A DNA stretch of 64,000 nt from assembly GCA_964481655.1 (NCBI GenBank), contig CAYZVO010000012.1, forward strand, positions 9,898 to 73,897, read 5' to 3'. Every line of letters begins with the position of its first letter. Position 1 is the stretch's first letter. This DNA is from CALDOK01 sp964481655. GTDB lineage: Bacteria > Myxococcota_A > UBA796 > JAFGLY01. The notes beneath the pieces were generated by a model. The model did not search any database, had not been told where the DNA came from, and worked only from the letters and a program-made list of their open reading frames with translations. This document shows, one piece after another, positions 25,951 through 33,789 of this stretch. The position numbers were made by a program, and so were the translations under genes.

Positions 25951-26436
25951 CTACGCCTCCGCGCTCTCCGCATCCCGCAGTCGCAGCCTCGTCCAATGCA
26001 GGTGATCGACCTGCCGGGCCTCGAGCAGCTCGAGCGCGATCTTCACGCCGACGATCTCGATGCGGGTCCCCACCTGGACACAGCCCCAGTCGATGTCTGT
26101 GCCGTCCACCTGGGTGCCGTTGGTGCTCGCGAGGTCCTGGACCTCGAAGCGGCCGTCCGCGCGCCACCGCACCCGGGCGTGCATCCGGCTGACCCCGGGG
26201 TCCTTCAGGCGCAGCCCCGCCGAGGGATCGCGGCCGATGATCACCTCGCCGCTCACGGCCAGGCTGGCGTACGCGCCCAGGCTGTCTCCCGAGGTCACCC
26301 GGACCACCGGGTAGAGCACCCGCTCACCCCGAAGGGTCCGGTGTAGCTGATGCTCCACCGTGGCGCTGATCTCCGTGGTGTGGTCCTCGGATCTCCCGAA
26401 CCTGCGCGCGAGCTTCCTGAGCTGGTCCAGCGCCAT
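25951..26436 (-). CDS. Stand-alone FHA-domain protein (161 aa)
   Basis: The FHA domain (about 40-140) is closely similar to that of the downstream FHA-GGDEF protein. Shared elements are YPVVRV versus YPIVRV, (V/L)IIGRDP-type Gly-Arg-Asp, SRMHARV, STNG, and then LELLEARQVDHL versus LELLEAPQIDHL. The similarity runs to the exact point where the paralogue enters its GGDEF domain, then a stop follows after RLRDAESAEA. It should bind phosphothreonine proteins and could compete with or bridge to the cyclase. It may have arisen by duplication and loss of the output domain. It is divergent from the TlpA-like gene by 128 bp. Confidence 0.88.
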   Translation of the reverse strand: MALDQLRKLARRFGRSEDHTTEISATVEHQLHRTLRGERVLYPVVRVTSGDSLGAYASLAVSGEVIIGRDPSAGLRLKDPGVSRMHARVRWRADGRFEVQDLASTNGTQVDGTDIDWGCVQVGTRIEIVGVKIALELLEARQVDHLHWTRLRLRDAESAEA

Positions 26437-26564
26437 CCTCGACCTCCAAGTCCATCATACGCCACGCGGACCGGTACACCAGCTCACCGTGCCCATCCAT
26501 GCCTGTCACAGCCCCCGCTCCTGACGCGTCTATCCCCCGAGCCCCCTGCAGCAGGAGCCGCCCC

Positions 26565-27056
26565 ATGCCCCGACGCCTGATCCTCGCCCTGATCGCCCTG
26601 ACCGGCGCGCTGCTGATCGCCCTGGTCCCCTTCGCCCCCGAGCCCGCCGAGGCGGCCAAGAACGCGCCGACCTTCACCCTCGAGGACTGCCACGGCAAGC
26701 CGGTGACCCTCGACCAGTACTCGGGCAAGCCCCTGGTGCTGAACTTCTGGGCCACCTGGTGCCCGCCCTGCCAGGTCGAGATCCCGGCCCTGTCCTCCTA
26801 CGCCAGCGCCAACCCCGGCGTGTCGGTCGTGGGCGTGGCCCTGGACTCGGGGCCGGCGGATCACATGCCCCAGCTGCGCACCGAGCTGGGCATCGAGTAC
26901 GAGATCTTCGCGGGCAACAACGACATCGTGCAGGCCTACGGCGTGCGGGGCCTGCCCACCACCGTGGTCATCGACGCCGACGGCTCGGTGTCGTCGGTGC
27001 ACACCGGCCCGATCACCGAGCGGGAGCTGGCCGAGCTGGTCGAGAAGGCTCGCTAG
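26565..27056 (+). CDS. TlpA/ResA-like periplasmic thioredoxin
   Basis: I chose ATG 26565 because AGGAG lies 8-12 bases upstream, giving 163 aa. A Sec signal peptide (MPRRLILALIALTGALLIAL...AEAA) is followed by an AhpC/TSA-type thioredoxin fold with NFWATWCPPCQVEIP. Cys66 and Cys69 form the redox pair. GLPTTVVID gives the cis-proline of the fold. It would reduce disulfides in exported proteins or in cytochrome c maturation. No cytochrome genes lie nearby, so the client is unknown. Its stop overlaps the stop of the convergent glycosyltransferase gene. Confidence 0.93.
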   Translation: MPRRLILALIALTGALLIALVPFAPEPAEAAKNAPTFTLEDCHGKPVTLDQYSGKPLVLNFWATWCPPCQVEIPALSSYASANPGVSVVGVALDSGPADHMPQLRTELGIEYEIFAGNNDIVQAYGVRGLPTTVVIDADGSVSSVHTGPITERELAELVEKAR

Positions 27057-28888
27057 CGGCGGCAGCCCACGGCGGGCCCCGGGGCGCTGGCGGTCCACAG
27101 CCGGGTGCCCACCCAGTCGTCGGGGGTGAACACCAGCTGCTCGAGGCCCAGCTGCTGCAGGGCTGCGTCCTGGCGCTCGCCCTGATCCGGCCTCCACCAG
27201 TGCACCACGAAGAGGTTGGCAGGCCAGGCGGACTCCGCGCCCACGCCCGCGTAGCGCAGGGCCAGCTCCCTCACGCGCAGGGCGTCCGCCGGGCCCTGCT
27301 CGGTGGCCAGCCGGACGTCGGCGAAGGGCGCGGCGGCGTAGAGCGCGTCGTCCAGCTGCTGCCAGTCGCAGTGGCCCCCGCAGTGCAAGAGCACGATGGG
27401 GGGACAGCCCGGCTCGGCGTGCTCCGCGATGGCCCGGCTCAGCTCGGTCCAGGGCTCGCCGAAGGGGCGGGGGTAGTTCGAGACCAGCTGGAAGTTCCAG
27501 GGCCGCTCCCGCAGCTGGGTGGAGCAGAGCTCGAGGCCCGCGCGGTCGTTGCCCGGGAAGCCGAAGGGCGAGGCCGCGTCCATGAACGCCGGCAGCGGCA
27601 GGGGCACGTCGCGCCCACCCGGCGTGAACAGCCAGCCGATGTGGTAGCTGGCGGTCCAGAGGAGGACGAGCCCGCAGACCACCCGCATCACCCGACGCCA
27701 GCCGGACAGGGCGAGCACCGCGGGCACCGCCAGGGCCGGGAAGGCCGGCACGATGTAGCGGTCGCAGCGGTAGGGCAGCACCGCCAGGATGACCAGACCG
27801 GAGAGCAGCACCAGCCAGGCCCAGCCGCCGACGGGGCGCCCACCGGGCCACAGGGCCCGGCCGAGCCCGAGCAGGAACAACGGCAGCAGCAGGGTGGGCA
27901 GCCGGAACCAGGTCACCAGCGGGTAGTAGGACCAGGTCTCGGCCAGGGGCATCAGCTCGCCGTCGTAGTCGAACTCGAGGTTCGAGCTCAGGAACTCCTG
28001 CATGGCCCCCGCGTTGCCCAGGTACCAGGGGCCCGCGATGAGGCCCACGCCCAGCACCAGGATGCCGGCGCCGATGAGCCGCTCGCGGCCGTGCTCGGCC
28101 AGCAGGTGCGGGGCCTGCAGCGCCAGCGCAGCCAGGACGAACGCCAGGGCGCCGAGGATGGCGATGCCGATGAAGGCGCCGCTGTACAGCCAGCCCCCCA
28201 GGCCGGCGGCGACGGTGCCCGCGGCCACCACGGCCGCCACTGAGGCGCCCGCGCCCATGGGCCGCCGCTTCAGGGTCCGCAGCATCACCACCACCAGGGC
28301 CAGCAGCATGGGCGGGCCCAGGAAGAAGCCGAAGGACCACTTGCTCATCAAGCCCAGGCCCAGGCAGACCGCCAGCCCGGCGGCGGGCAGCTTGCGGCGC
28401 AGCCCGTCGCTGGCGTCCCAGCACGCCAGCGCCCCCAGGGCCAGGGCCGCCAGGGGGATCTCGCTGAAGTAGAAGCCCCGCAGCTGGCTCAAGGAGGCCA
28501 GCATGGTCGCCAGGGCCGCGGCGGTGACCCCGGCCAGCACGCCCGCGTGGCGCCGGACGAAGCCGAAGGCGGCCAGGGCCAGCAGCAGCCAGGCGGGCCA
28601 CAACGAGGCCACGGCCATCTGAAGGCTGGTGCCGAAGGCCGCGAAGTGCAGCGCGGTCCAGGTGGGCAGCAGCGGCGGGTAGGGGCTCAGGGAGAAGCAG
28701 CCCATGGAGGACTGGTCGCTGCCCCAGGAGGCATCGAGGCAGGCGGCGGCCCGGAAGATGTTGCGGTCGTCGCTCAAGGTCCCGGGGTGGTCCATGGAGA
28801 CCCACAGCAGCTGCAGCAGGCTGACCACCACGGCCACGGCGATGCCGGGGCCCCACTGACGCAGGAGCTGTCGCAGGCGCTCGGGCAT
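27053..28888 (-). CDS. GT-C membrane glycosyltransferase (family 39-like), first copy
   Basis: I prefer ATG 28888 (MPERLRQLLRQWGP, 611 aa), which follows GGTGGAGG; an ATG at 28948 is also open but has no ribosome site. About eleven or twelve transmembrane segments fill residues 10-440. The first large periplasmic loop has the acidic pair in LSDDRNIF expected of polyprenyl-phosphate-sugar-using GT-C enzymes, and a periplasmic C-terminal domain (about 450-611) holds several Cys. It would add a sugar to lipid A, a surface polymer or a protein on the periplasmic side. Substrate unknown. A second GT-C gene lies at 40466-42064. Confidence 0.85.
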   Translation of the reverse strand: MPERLRQLLRQWGPGIAVAVVVSLLQLLWVSMDHPGTLSDDRNIFRAAACLDASWGSDQSSMGCFSLSPYPPLLPTWTALHFAAFGTSLQMAVASLWPAWLLLALAAFGFVRRHAGVLAGVTAAALATMLASLSQLRGFYFSEIPLAALALGALACWDASDGLRRKLPAAGLAVCLGLGLMSKWSFGFFLGPPMLLALVVVMLRTLKRRPMGAGASVAAVVAAGTVAAGLGGWLYSGAFIGIAILGALAFVLAALALQAPHLLAEHGRERLIGAGILVLGVGLIAGPWYLGNAGAMQEFLSSNLEFDYDGELMPLAETWSYYPLVTWFRLPTLLLPLFLLGLGRALWPGGRPVGGWAWLVLLSGLVILAVLPYRCDRYIVPAFPALAVPAVLALSGWRRVMRVVCGLVLLWTASYHIGWLFTPGGRDVPLPLPAFMDAASPFGFPGNDRAGLELCSTQLRERPWNFQLVSNYPRPFGEPWTELSRAIAEHAEPGCPPIVLLHCGGHCDWQQLDDALYAAAPFADVRLATEQGPADALRVRELALRYAGVGAESAWPANLFVVHWWRPDQGERQDAALQQLGLEQLVFTPDDWVGTRLWTASAPGPAVGCRR

Positions 28889-28946
28889 GGCCTCCACCGC
28901 GGGCCGCCGCTGGAGTGCGGCGCTGCTTCCTTGTAGCCTATCGCCC

Positions 28947-29876
28947 ATGCCGTGGACCGATCACCCCGCCAACCCCCTCATCCGCCCCCGCTGGTGGAGC
29001 TGGATCGTGGGCGATCCGTCTGTCCTCACCCCAGCGCAGACCCCCGACGGCAGCTGGCGGCTGTTCTGCAACAACGTGCAGGGCATCTATCAGTACCGTT
29101 CCGCCGACGGGCTGGCCTGGGAGCTGGTCCAGCGCATCGACGCCAACGGCTTCCGGGCCTGGGTGCTGCCATGGGACGGGCGCTTCCATCTGTACTACCA
29201 GCGCTTTCACAAGCTCTGGCAGGCCAGCACGGTGGTGCACCGGGTCAGCGAGGATCTCGTGCGCTGGAGCGACCACCGGGTGGCGCTGGCGCCGGAGCTG
29301 CCCTGGGAGGGCGCCAACGTCTCGAACAGCTGCGTGCTGCCGGCCCCCGACGGCGGGCTGTGGCACTACTACTCGGCGGACCTGGTCTACCTGAAGGACA
29401 TGGGCTTCTCCGAGCCCAAGCACATCTCCCGGGCCTGGGCACCAGCGCCCGAGGGTCCCTGGGACAAGCGCCCCGAGCCGATCCTGGGCCCGGAGCCCGG
29501 GCACCGCTTCCGGGACGCCGGTGCCGGCGCCATCAAGGTCTACGACGGGCTGATCGACGGGTACTACACCGGCTTCCAGAACGGGATCTACAAGGACGCC
29601 CAGGGTCGCTCGGCCTCGGCGGTCCTGCTGCTGCGCTCCCGGGACGGGCTGGACTGGGAGGAGCACCCCGACAACCCCATCCTCGCCCCCAGCGGCGGCG
29701 AGCCCCGCTGGCGCCGGGCCCACGTCTACCAGGTGGACGTCGTGCCCATCGGCGACGCCCTGTGGATGTACTACAACGCCCGCGACGGCTGGCGCGTCGG
29801 GGTGGAGCGCATCGGGCTGACGATCCTCGAGGACGCCGAGGCGCTCTGGTCGATCAGTCCTGCACCGCCGGGATGA
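28947..29876 (+). CDS. Five-bladed beta-propeller glycosidase-like protein (GH43/GH32-like)
   Basis: The start at 28947 gives 309 aa. Repeated blade motifs are visible: DGSWRLFCNN, DGRFHLYYQ, DGGLWHYYSAD, DGLIDGYYTGF and DALWMYYNA, as in clan GH-F/J propellers. GDPSV near the start, RDAGAGAIK and (E/D)HPDNPILAP resemble GH43-like and GH130-like proteins. Candidate acidic catalytic residues are Asp in GDPS and Asp in RDAG, but I cannot confirm the triad. No signal peptide is visible, so it may act in the cytoplasm on sugars or nucleotide-sugar precursors. Its 3' end overlaps the convergent serine hydrolase gene by 23 bp. Confidence 0.75.
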   Translation: MPWTDHPANPLIRPRWWSWIVGDPSVLTPAQTPDGSWRLFCNNVQGIYQYRSADGLAWELVQRIDANGFRAWVLPWDGRFHLYYQRFHKLWQASTVVHRVSEDLVRWSDHRVALAPELPWEGANVSNSCVLPAPDGGLWHYYSADLVYLKDMGFSEPKHISRAWAPAPEGPWDKRPEPILGPEPGHRFRDAGAGAIKVYDGLIDGYYTGFQNGIYKDAQGRSASAVLLLRSRDGLDWEEHPDNPILAPSGGEPRWRRAHVYQVDVVPIGDALWMYYNARDGWRVGVERIGLTILEDAEALWSISPAPPG

Positions 29877-31089
29877 CGTACTCCCGCAGCAGCCAGTAGC
29901 CGTCGTAGTCCGGGGCGTAGTCGGCGGTGTTGGTGGTGATCACGACGACCATGTCCAGGTCGCGGATCAGGTAGACCAGCTGCCCGCCGTAGCCCCAGGC
30001 GATGGCCACGTCGTGGCCCTGGATGCGGGTGAGCCAGAACCAATAGCCGTAGCCCCAGCCCTCCTCGACGTCGGTGTGCCACTGCTCGGTGGCCGCGATC
30101 CAGTCGGCGGGCACGATCTGCTCGCCGTCCCAGGCGCCGTCGCGCATGTGCAGCAGGCCGAAACGCAGCAGCTCCCGGGGGGTGAGGTAGAGGTTGCAGC
30201 CGCCGTGGAAGAGGCCCTGGGGGTCTCGCCCCCAATGCTCGGCGGTGATGCCGATGGGCTCGAGCAGGTAGCGGTGGGCGTACTCGCAGGTGTTCATGCC
30301 CGTGGTGGCGGTGATCAGGGCCGAGGCCATGTGGGTCTGGCCGGTGCAGTACTCGAACTCGGTGCCGGGGTCGGCCACCAGGGGCAGGTCGACGATGGCC
30401 TGCAGCCAGTCGTCGGTGTCGTCGATGGTGTACTCGGTGAAGTCCTCGATCCAGCGGAACCCGGCGGTCATGGTGAGCAGGTGACGGACGGTGATCTCGA
30501 GCTTGCGGGGATCGCTGACGGCGTCGAAGTAGTCGGGGATGATCTCGGCCACCGGCTGGTCCAGATCCGGGAGGTGGCCCTGCTGGTGGGCCACGCCCAT
30601 GACGTCGGCCAGGATGCTCTTGGAGGACGAGTGCACCGCGTCGCTGTCCAGGGCCTGCTTGCCGTGCAGGTAGCGCTCCATCACGATGGCCTCGTTCCGC
30701 ATCACGATGAAGCTGGTGATGTAGGGGACGGCCTCGAGCTCGCTGGCGGCGTCCTCGAGCAGGCGCCCGTCCATGCCCTGCTCGGCGGGCTCCGCGTAGG
30801 TCCACCAGTCGGCGTCGTCGATGGGCTCTTCGAAGGTGGGGTTGGTCTCGTAGAAGGTGTGCTCCGCCCCACGGGGCAGGCTGTGGATGGCGTCGCAGTC
30901 CACGGCGCTGACCCAGGGCTCGGTGTCGCCGGTCTCGTCCGGGTTGTCGGTCTCCCAGGGGGTGGCCCCGGTCTCGGTGTCCGGGGTGCTGTCCTGGGTG
31001 TCGCCAGGCTGGGTGTCGGCGCCAGGGCCGTCCTGGCAGGAGCAGGCGGTGAGGGAGAGCAGCAGCGCCGCGGAGACGAGCTTGATCAT
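29854..31089 (-). CDS. Serine beta-lactamase-fold lipoprotein (esterase/peptidase-like)
   Basis: ATG 31089 follows GGAGG and encodes MIKLVSAALLLSLTAC, with Cys16 lipidated. A Thr/Asp/Gly-rich linker (20-58) projects the domain from the membrane. The class C-like domain has the SxxK motif SSSK (Ser154, Lys157), a Tyr-based second motif YCT (247) in place of YxN, and GYGGQLVYL in the place of the third (KTG) motif. The family includes esterases, D-aminopeptidases and penicillin-binding proteins. HWGRDPQGLFHGGCNLYLTPRD-like layout (about 285-305) is typical of hydrolases of this branch. Activity is probably ester or peptide hydrolysis at the cell surface. Confidence 0.88.
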   Translation of the reverse strand: MIKLVSAALLLSLTACSCQDGPGADTQPGDTQDSTPDTETGATPWETDNPDETGDTEPWVSAVDCDAIHSLPRGAEHTFYETNPTFEEPIDDADWWTYAEPAEQGMDGRLLEDAASELEAVPYITSFIVMRNEAIVMERYLHGKQALDSDAVHSSSKSILADVMGVAHQQGHLPDLDQPVAEIIPDYFDAVSDPRKLEITVRHLLTMTAGFRWIEDFTEYTIDDTDDWLQAIVDLPLVADPGTEFEYCTGQTHMASALITATTGMNTCEYAHRYLLEPIGITAEHWGRDPQGLFHGGCNLYLTPRELLRFGLLHMRDGAWDGEQIVPADWIAATEQWHTDVEEGWGYGYWFWLTRIQGHDVAIAWGYGGQLVYLIRDLDMVVVITTNTADYAPDYDGYWLLREYVIPAVQD

Positions 31090-31197
31090 GGGGTCCTCCG
31101 GACTGTGAGCATACCCCGTTCGACCGCCGCATCCCGGTGACGATCTACCCCGCCGACGGTGTCCCACCTGCGTGAACCGCCCACCCGAGGATCGACC

Positions 31198-32049
31198 ATG
31201 CGGCACAGCACCTGGGCAGCCTTGCTGCTCACCACCATCACGACAGGCTGCGATCCGGACCTGCTGGTCCCCAACTTCGCCGACGCCAACAGCGCCACCC
31301 TCGGGTACGACGACAGCGATGCCGAGCTGTGGCTGAACGTGGCCACGGTCGCCCTGGAGGTGGCCGACGATCCCGAGGACAACCTGCTGGCCATGGAGGC
31401 CACGGTGGGCACCATCCTCGCGGACGACCCCGAGGTGGAGCTGGTGCTCTTCGGGGAGACCACGCTGGGCTGGTACTACGTGCCCGACGAGGAGGACTAC
31501 CAGCTCACGGTGGCGGAGCCCATCCCCGGAGAGGCCACGGACCGCGTCGCTGCGCTGGCCGCGGCCGAGGGGGTGGCCATCGCCTTCGGCATGGCCGAGC
31601 TCGACGGTGACACGCTCTACAACAGCCTGGTGCTCGTCGACGAGCGAGGGGAGATCGTGGCGGTGGCCCGCAAGCAGGCCCTGATCCCCTGGGACGTGAC
31701 CAGCGGCTACACCCCAGCCGACGAGACCACCATCGCCCAGCTGGGCGAGCTGTCCATCGGGCTGGCCATCTGCAATGACGCCAGCCACCAGCCCATGGTG
31801 GAGCAGTTCGCCACCGAGGGGGTGGACGTCATCCTGCACGCTTGGGCCACCAACCTGGGCAACGGCTCCGACGTGGCCCCCCTGGCTCGCATGACCGGCG
31901 CCTGGGTGGTGGCCTCCAACCGCTACGGGGAGGAAGGGGAGCAGCGCTACAACGGCGACATCTTCGTGGCCGACCCGGTGGGTACCCGACGGGTCCAGCA
32001 GCGGGACCAGGCCGGGTGGTTGTCCTGGGACATGGGGGTGATGCGATGA
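31198..32049 (+). CDS. Lipid-anchored carbon-nitrogen hydrolase (nitrilase superfamily)
   Basis: ATG 31198 follows GAGG and encodes MRHSTWAALLLTTITTGC (lipid Cys18), giving 283 aa. The nitrilase-fold triad is present: Glu87 in LFGETTLG, Lys159 in ARKQAL and Cys192 in LAICNDAS. YNSLVLVDERGEIVAV and NRYGEEGEQRYNGDIFVADP complete the fold. Such enzymes hydrolyse amides or transfer acyl groups. An outer-membrane lipid anchor on a nitrilase is unusual; Lnt is the well-known envelope member but has eight membrane spans, absent here. The ATGA overlap with the next gene suggests they work together. Confidence 0.88.
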   Translation: MRHSTWAALLLTTITTGCDPDLLVPNFADANSATLGYDDSDAELWLNVATVALEVADDPEDNLLAMEATVGTILADDPEVELVLFGETTLGWYYVPDEEDYQLTVAEPIPGEATDRVAALAAAEGVAIAFGMAELDGDTLYNSLVLVDERGEIVAVARKQALIPWDVTSGYTPADETTIAQLGELSIGLAICNDASHQPMVEQFATEGVDVILHAWATNLGNGSDVAPLARMTGAWVVASNRYGEEGEQRYNGDIFVADPVGTRRVQQRDQAGWLSWDMGVMR

Positions 32050-32636
32050 TCGGCGCCACCACCCTGCTCGCCCTGGCCCTGCCGAGCGCGACCCTCGCCA
32101 CCGAGCCCGTGGAGGACCGCTACTCCGTGGGCATCAACGCGCTGGCCCCGTTCACGGTCCCCGACGGGATCATGACCAAGATGATGGTGCCGATGCTCAC
32201 AGGCCTCGAGTATGGCCTGGCGGTCAACGGTGGGGTGCAGCTGCGCCCGGCCTGGTCCGTGCAAGCCAGGATCTCCCTGGGCTCCCCCACGACCCTGGAC
32301 CACAGCCTGATGCCCCAGCTGCAGCTGGGCACCAACCTGCACCTGCCCAGGGACACAGCCGGCGGGCCCTACGCCGGCGCCCACCTGCGGGGCTGGGATC
32401 TGTACTACCGCGACGTGGGCGACCACTACTACAGCCTGCAGCCCTTCGCGGTGCTCGGCTGGCGCTGGGTCCGGGGGCCGATGTTCTACGACCTGCGGCT
32501 CAGTCAGATGCTGGGCGCCTGGAGCGCCTCGAGCGTCGAGCACAGCCAGGCGGACTACGACTTCTATGTCTCCCCTGCCCCCGAGATCTACCCGGTGCTT
32601 CCGCTCCTGAGCCTGGACATCGGCCTGGTGTTCTAG
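32046..32636 (+). CDS. Exported beta-barrel-like protein (196 aa)
   Basis: The ATG at 32046 overlaps the nitrilase stop as ATGA. A signal peptide (MIGATTLLALALPSATLA) is followed by alternating aromatic/polar strands (YGLAVNGGVQLRPAWSVQARI, DLYYRDVGDHYYSL, FAVLGWRWVRG) and a final Phe (DIGLVF), typical of small outer-membrane barrels of eight strands. It may be the partner or membrane anchor of the lipid-bound nitrilase. No named family. Confidence 0.72.
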   Translation: MIGATTLLALALPSATLATEPVEDRYSVGINALAPFTVPDGIMTKMMVPMLTGLEYGLAVNGGVQLRPAWSVQARISLGSPTTLDHSLMPQLQLGTNLHLPRDTAGGPYAGAHLRGWDLYYRDVGDHYYSLQPFAVLGWRWVRGPMFYDLRLSQMLGAWSASSVEHSQADYDFYVSPAPEIYPVLPLLSLDIGLVF

Positions 32637-32687
32637 CGCGGGTCCCCGGCCGGGCTGCTACCCTCCCCGCAGCGACCGGGAGGCCCG

Positions 32688-33752
32688 ATGACCCGCACCC
32701 TGCCCCTGCTCCTGCTGCTCGCCGCCTGCGGCGAGCCCGAGCCCAAGGACGACACGTCACCACCGGAAGGAGACACCGACACCGACACCGACGCCGACAG
32801 CGACGCCGACAGCGACAGCGACAGCGATGCTGACACGGACGTGCAGGGGTTCCCCCGGTACTCCCTGAAGGTGTTGTCGGAGCGCGAAGGCCGCGCGGCC
32901 GCCGTGACCGACGCTGGCTACGCGGTGGGCTACACCGTGGATGATCAGGTGCTGCTCTGGACCCTGGGCGACGAAGGCTGGACCGAGTCCGAGGTGCAGC
33001 CCGGGGTGGCCGCGGTCGCGTTCGCCGTCAACAGCCAGGGACACGTCCTGGGGCAGTACACCGAGCAGCGCCGCGGCTTCTTCTGGACGCCCGCCGACGG
33101 GCACATCGACCTGAGCGGCACCGTGCGCGCCATGAACGACGCCGATCAGGTGGTGGGCTTCGACCCGGACAGCTTCCAGCCCTGGATCTGGGAGCCGGAC
33201 GGAGAGCGCACACTGGTGGAGATCGACGCTGGGGCCTACGGCGTGACCTCGTTCGTGGCCATCAGCGACGCGGGCCTGGTCGGGGCCTCCGTGGACCGCG
33301 GGGTCTACGGCAAGAACGCCGCCCGCTGGGACAGCGCGGACGGGCTCGTGGAGCTCGACAACGTCGGCACCAACTCGTTCTGCACGGCCAACGCCATGAA
33401 CCAGGCCGGAAGCCTCGTGGGTTGGTGCATGGAGAACTCGGAGACCGACGAGATGATCGCGGTGACCTGGCCGGCCGACGGGGTCGCCCAACAGCTGACC
33501 GAGTGGGCGAGCAGCTGCTACGCCAACGCCATGGACATCAGCGACGACGGCCTGATGCTCGGCACGGACAGCTGCGGCCCCAGCCCCTGGCTGCGCCTCG
33601 GCGGCGACACCGTGCCCATGCTGGAGCTGGTGGACGACATGCAGGGCTGGGAGATCTTCACCCCGATGACGATGAGCGCGGGCGGCACCATCGCGGGTCG
33701 GGTCGAAGCTCAGGACACGACACGACCGGCGCTGCTCATCCCGGTGGAGTAG
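32688..33752 (+). CDS. Lipoprotein with Asp-rich linker and HAF-type beta-propeller repeats
   Basis: MTRTLPLLLLLAAC gives lipid Cys14. Residues about 22-52 are an Asp/Thr/Ser/Ala linker coded by a hexanucleotide tandem repeat; it would hold the domain away from the membrane and may bind Ca2+. The remaining 300 residues show repeats of the form A-N/D-x-G-V-V-G (AVNSQGHVLGQ, AMNDADQVVGF, AISDAGLVGAS, AMNQAGSLVGW, DISDDGLMLGT, TMSAGGTIAGR), the HAF-type repeat of extracellular propellers. Six to seven blades are expected. Function is probably surface binding. It is followed by a terminator-like hairpin. Confidence 0.86.
   Translation: MTRTLPLLLLLAACGEPEPKDDTSPPEGDTDTDTDADSDADSDSDSDADTDVQGFPRYSLKVLSEREGRAAAVTDAGYAVGYTVDDQVLLWTLGDEGWTESEVQPGVAAVAFAVNSQGHVLGQYTEQRRGFFWTPADGHIDLSGTVRAMNDADQVVGFDPDSFQPWIWEPDGERTLVEIDAGAYGVTSFVAISDAGLVGASVDRGVYGKNAARWDSADGLVELDNVGTNSFCTANAMNQAGSLVGWCMENSETDEMIAVTWPADGVAQQLTEWASSCYANAMDISDDGLMLGTDSCGPSPWLRLGGDTVPMLELVDDMQGWEIFTPMTMSAGGTIAGRVEAQDTTRPALLIPVE
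32772..32840 (+). repeat. Hexanucleotide GACRSC tandem repeat coding an Asp-rich linker
   Basis: About eleven degenerate copies of a 6-base unit (GACACC, GACGCC or GACAGC) run in frame inside the lipoprotein gene and code alternating Asp with Thr, Ala or Ser. Unit number changes would keep the frame and only alter linker length. Confidence 0.85.
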
Positions 33753-33770
33753 CAGAGCCTCCGGGAACGG

Positions 33771-33787
33771 GAGGGGATGAACCCCTC
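33771..33787. terminator. Bidirectional terminator candidate
   Basis: GAGGGG-ATGAA-CCCCTC is a perfect 6-bp stem with a 5-base loop, between the stop of the propeller lipoprotein gene (33752) and the stop of the convergent TPR gene (33790). There is no T-tract on either side, so it may depend on other factors. Confidence 0.45.
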
Positions 33788-33789
33788 GC

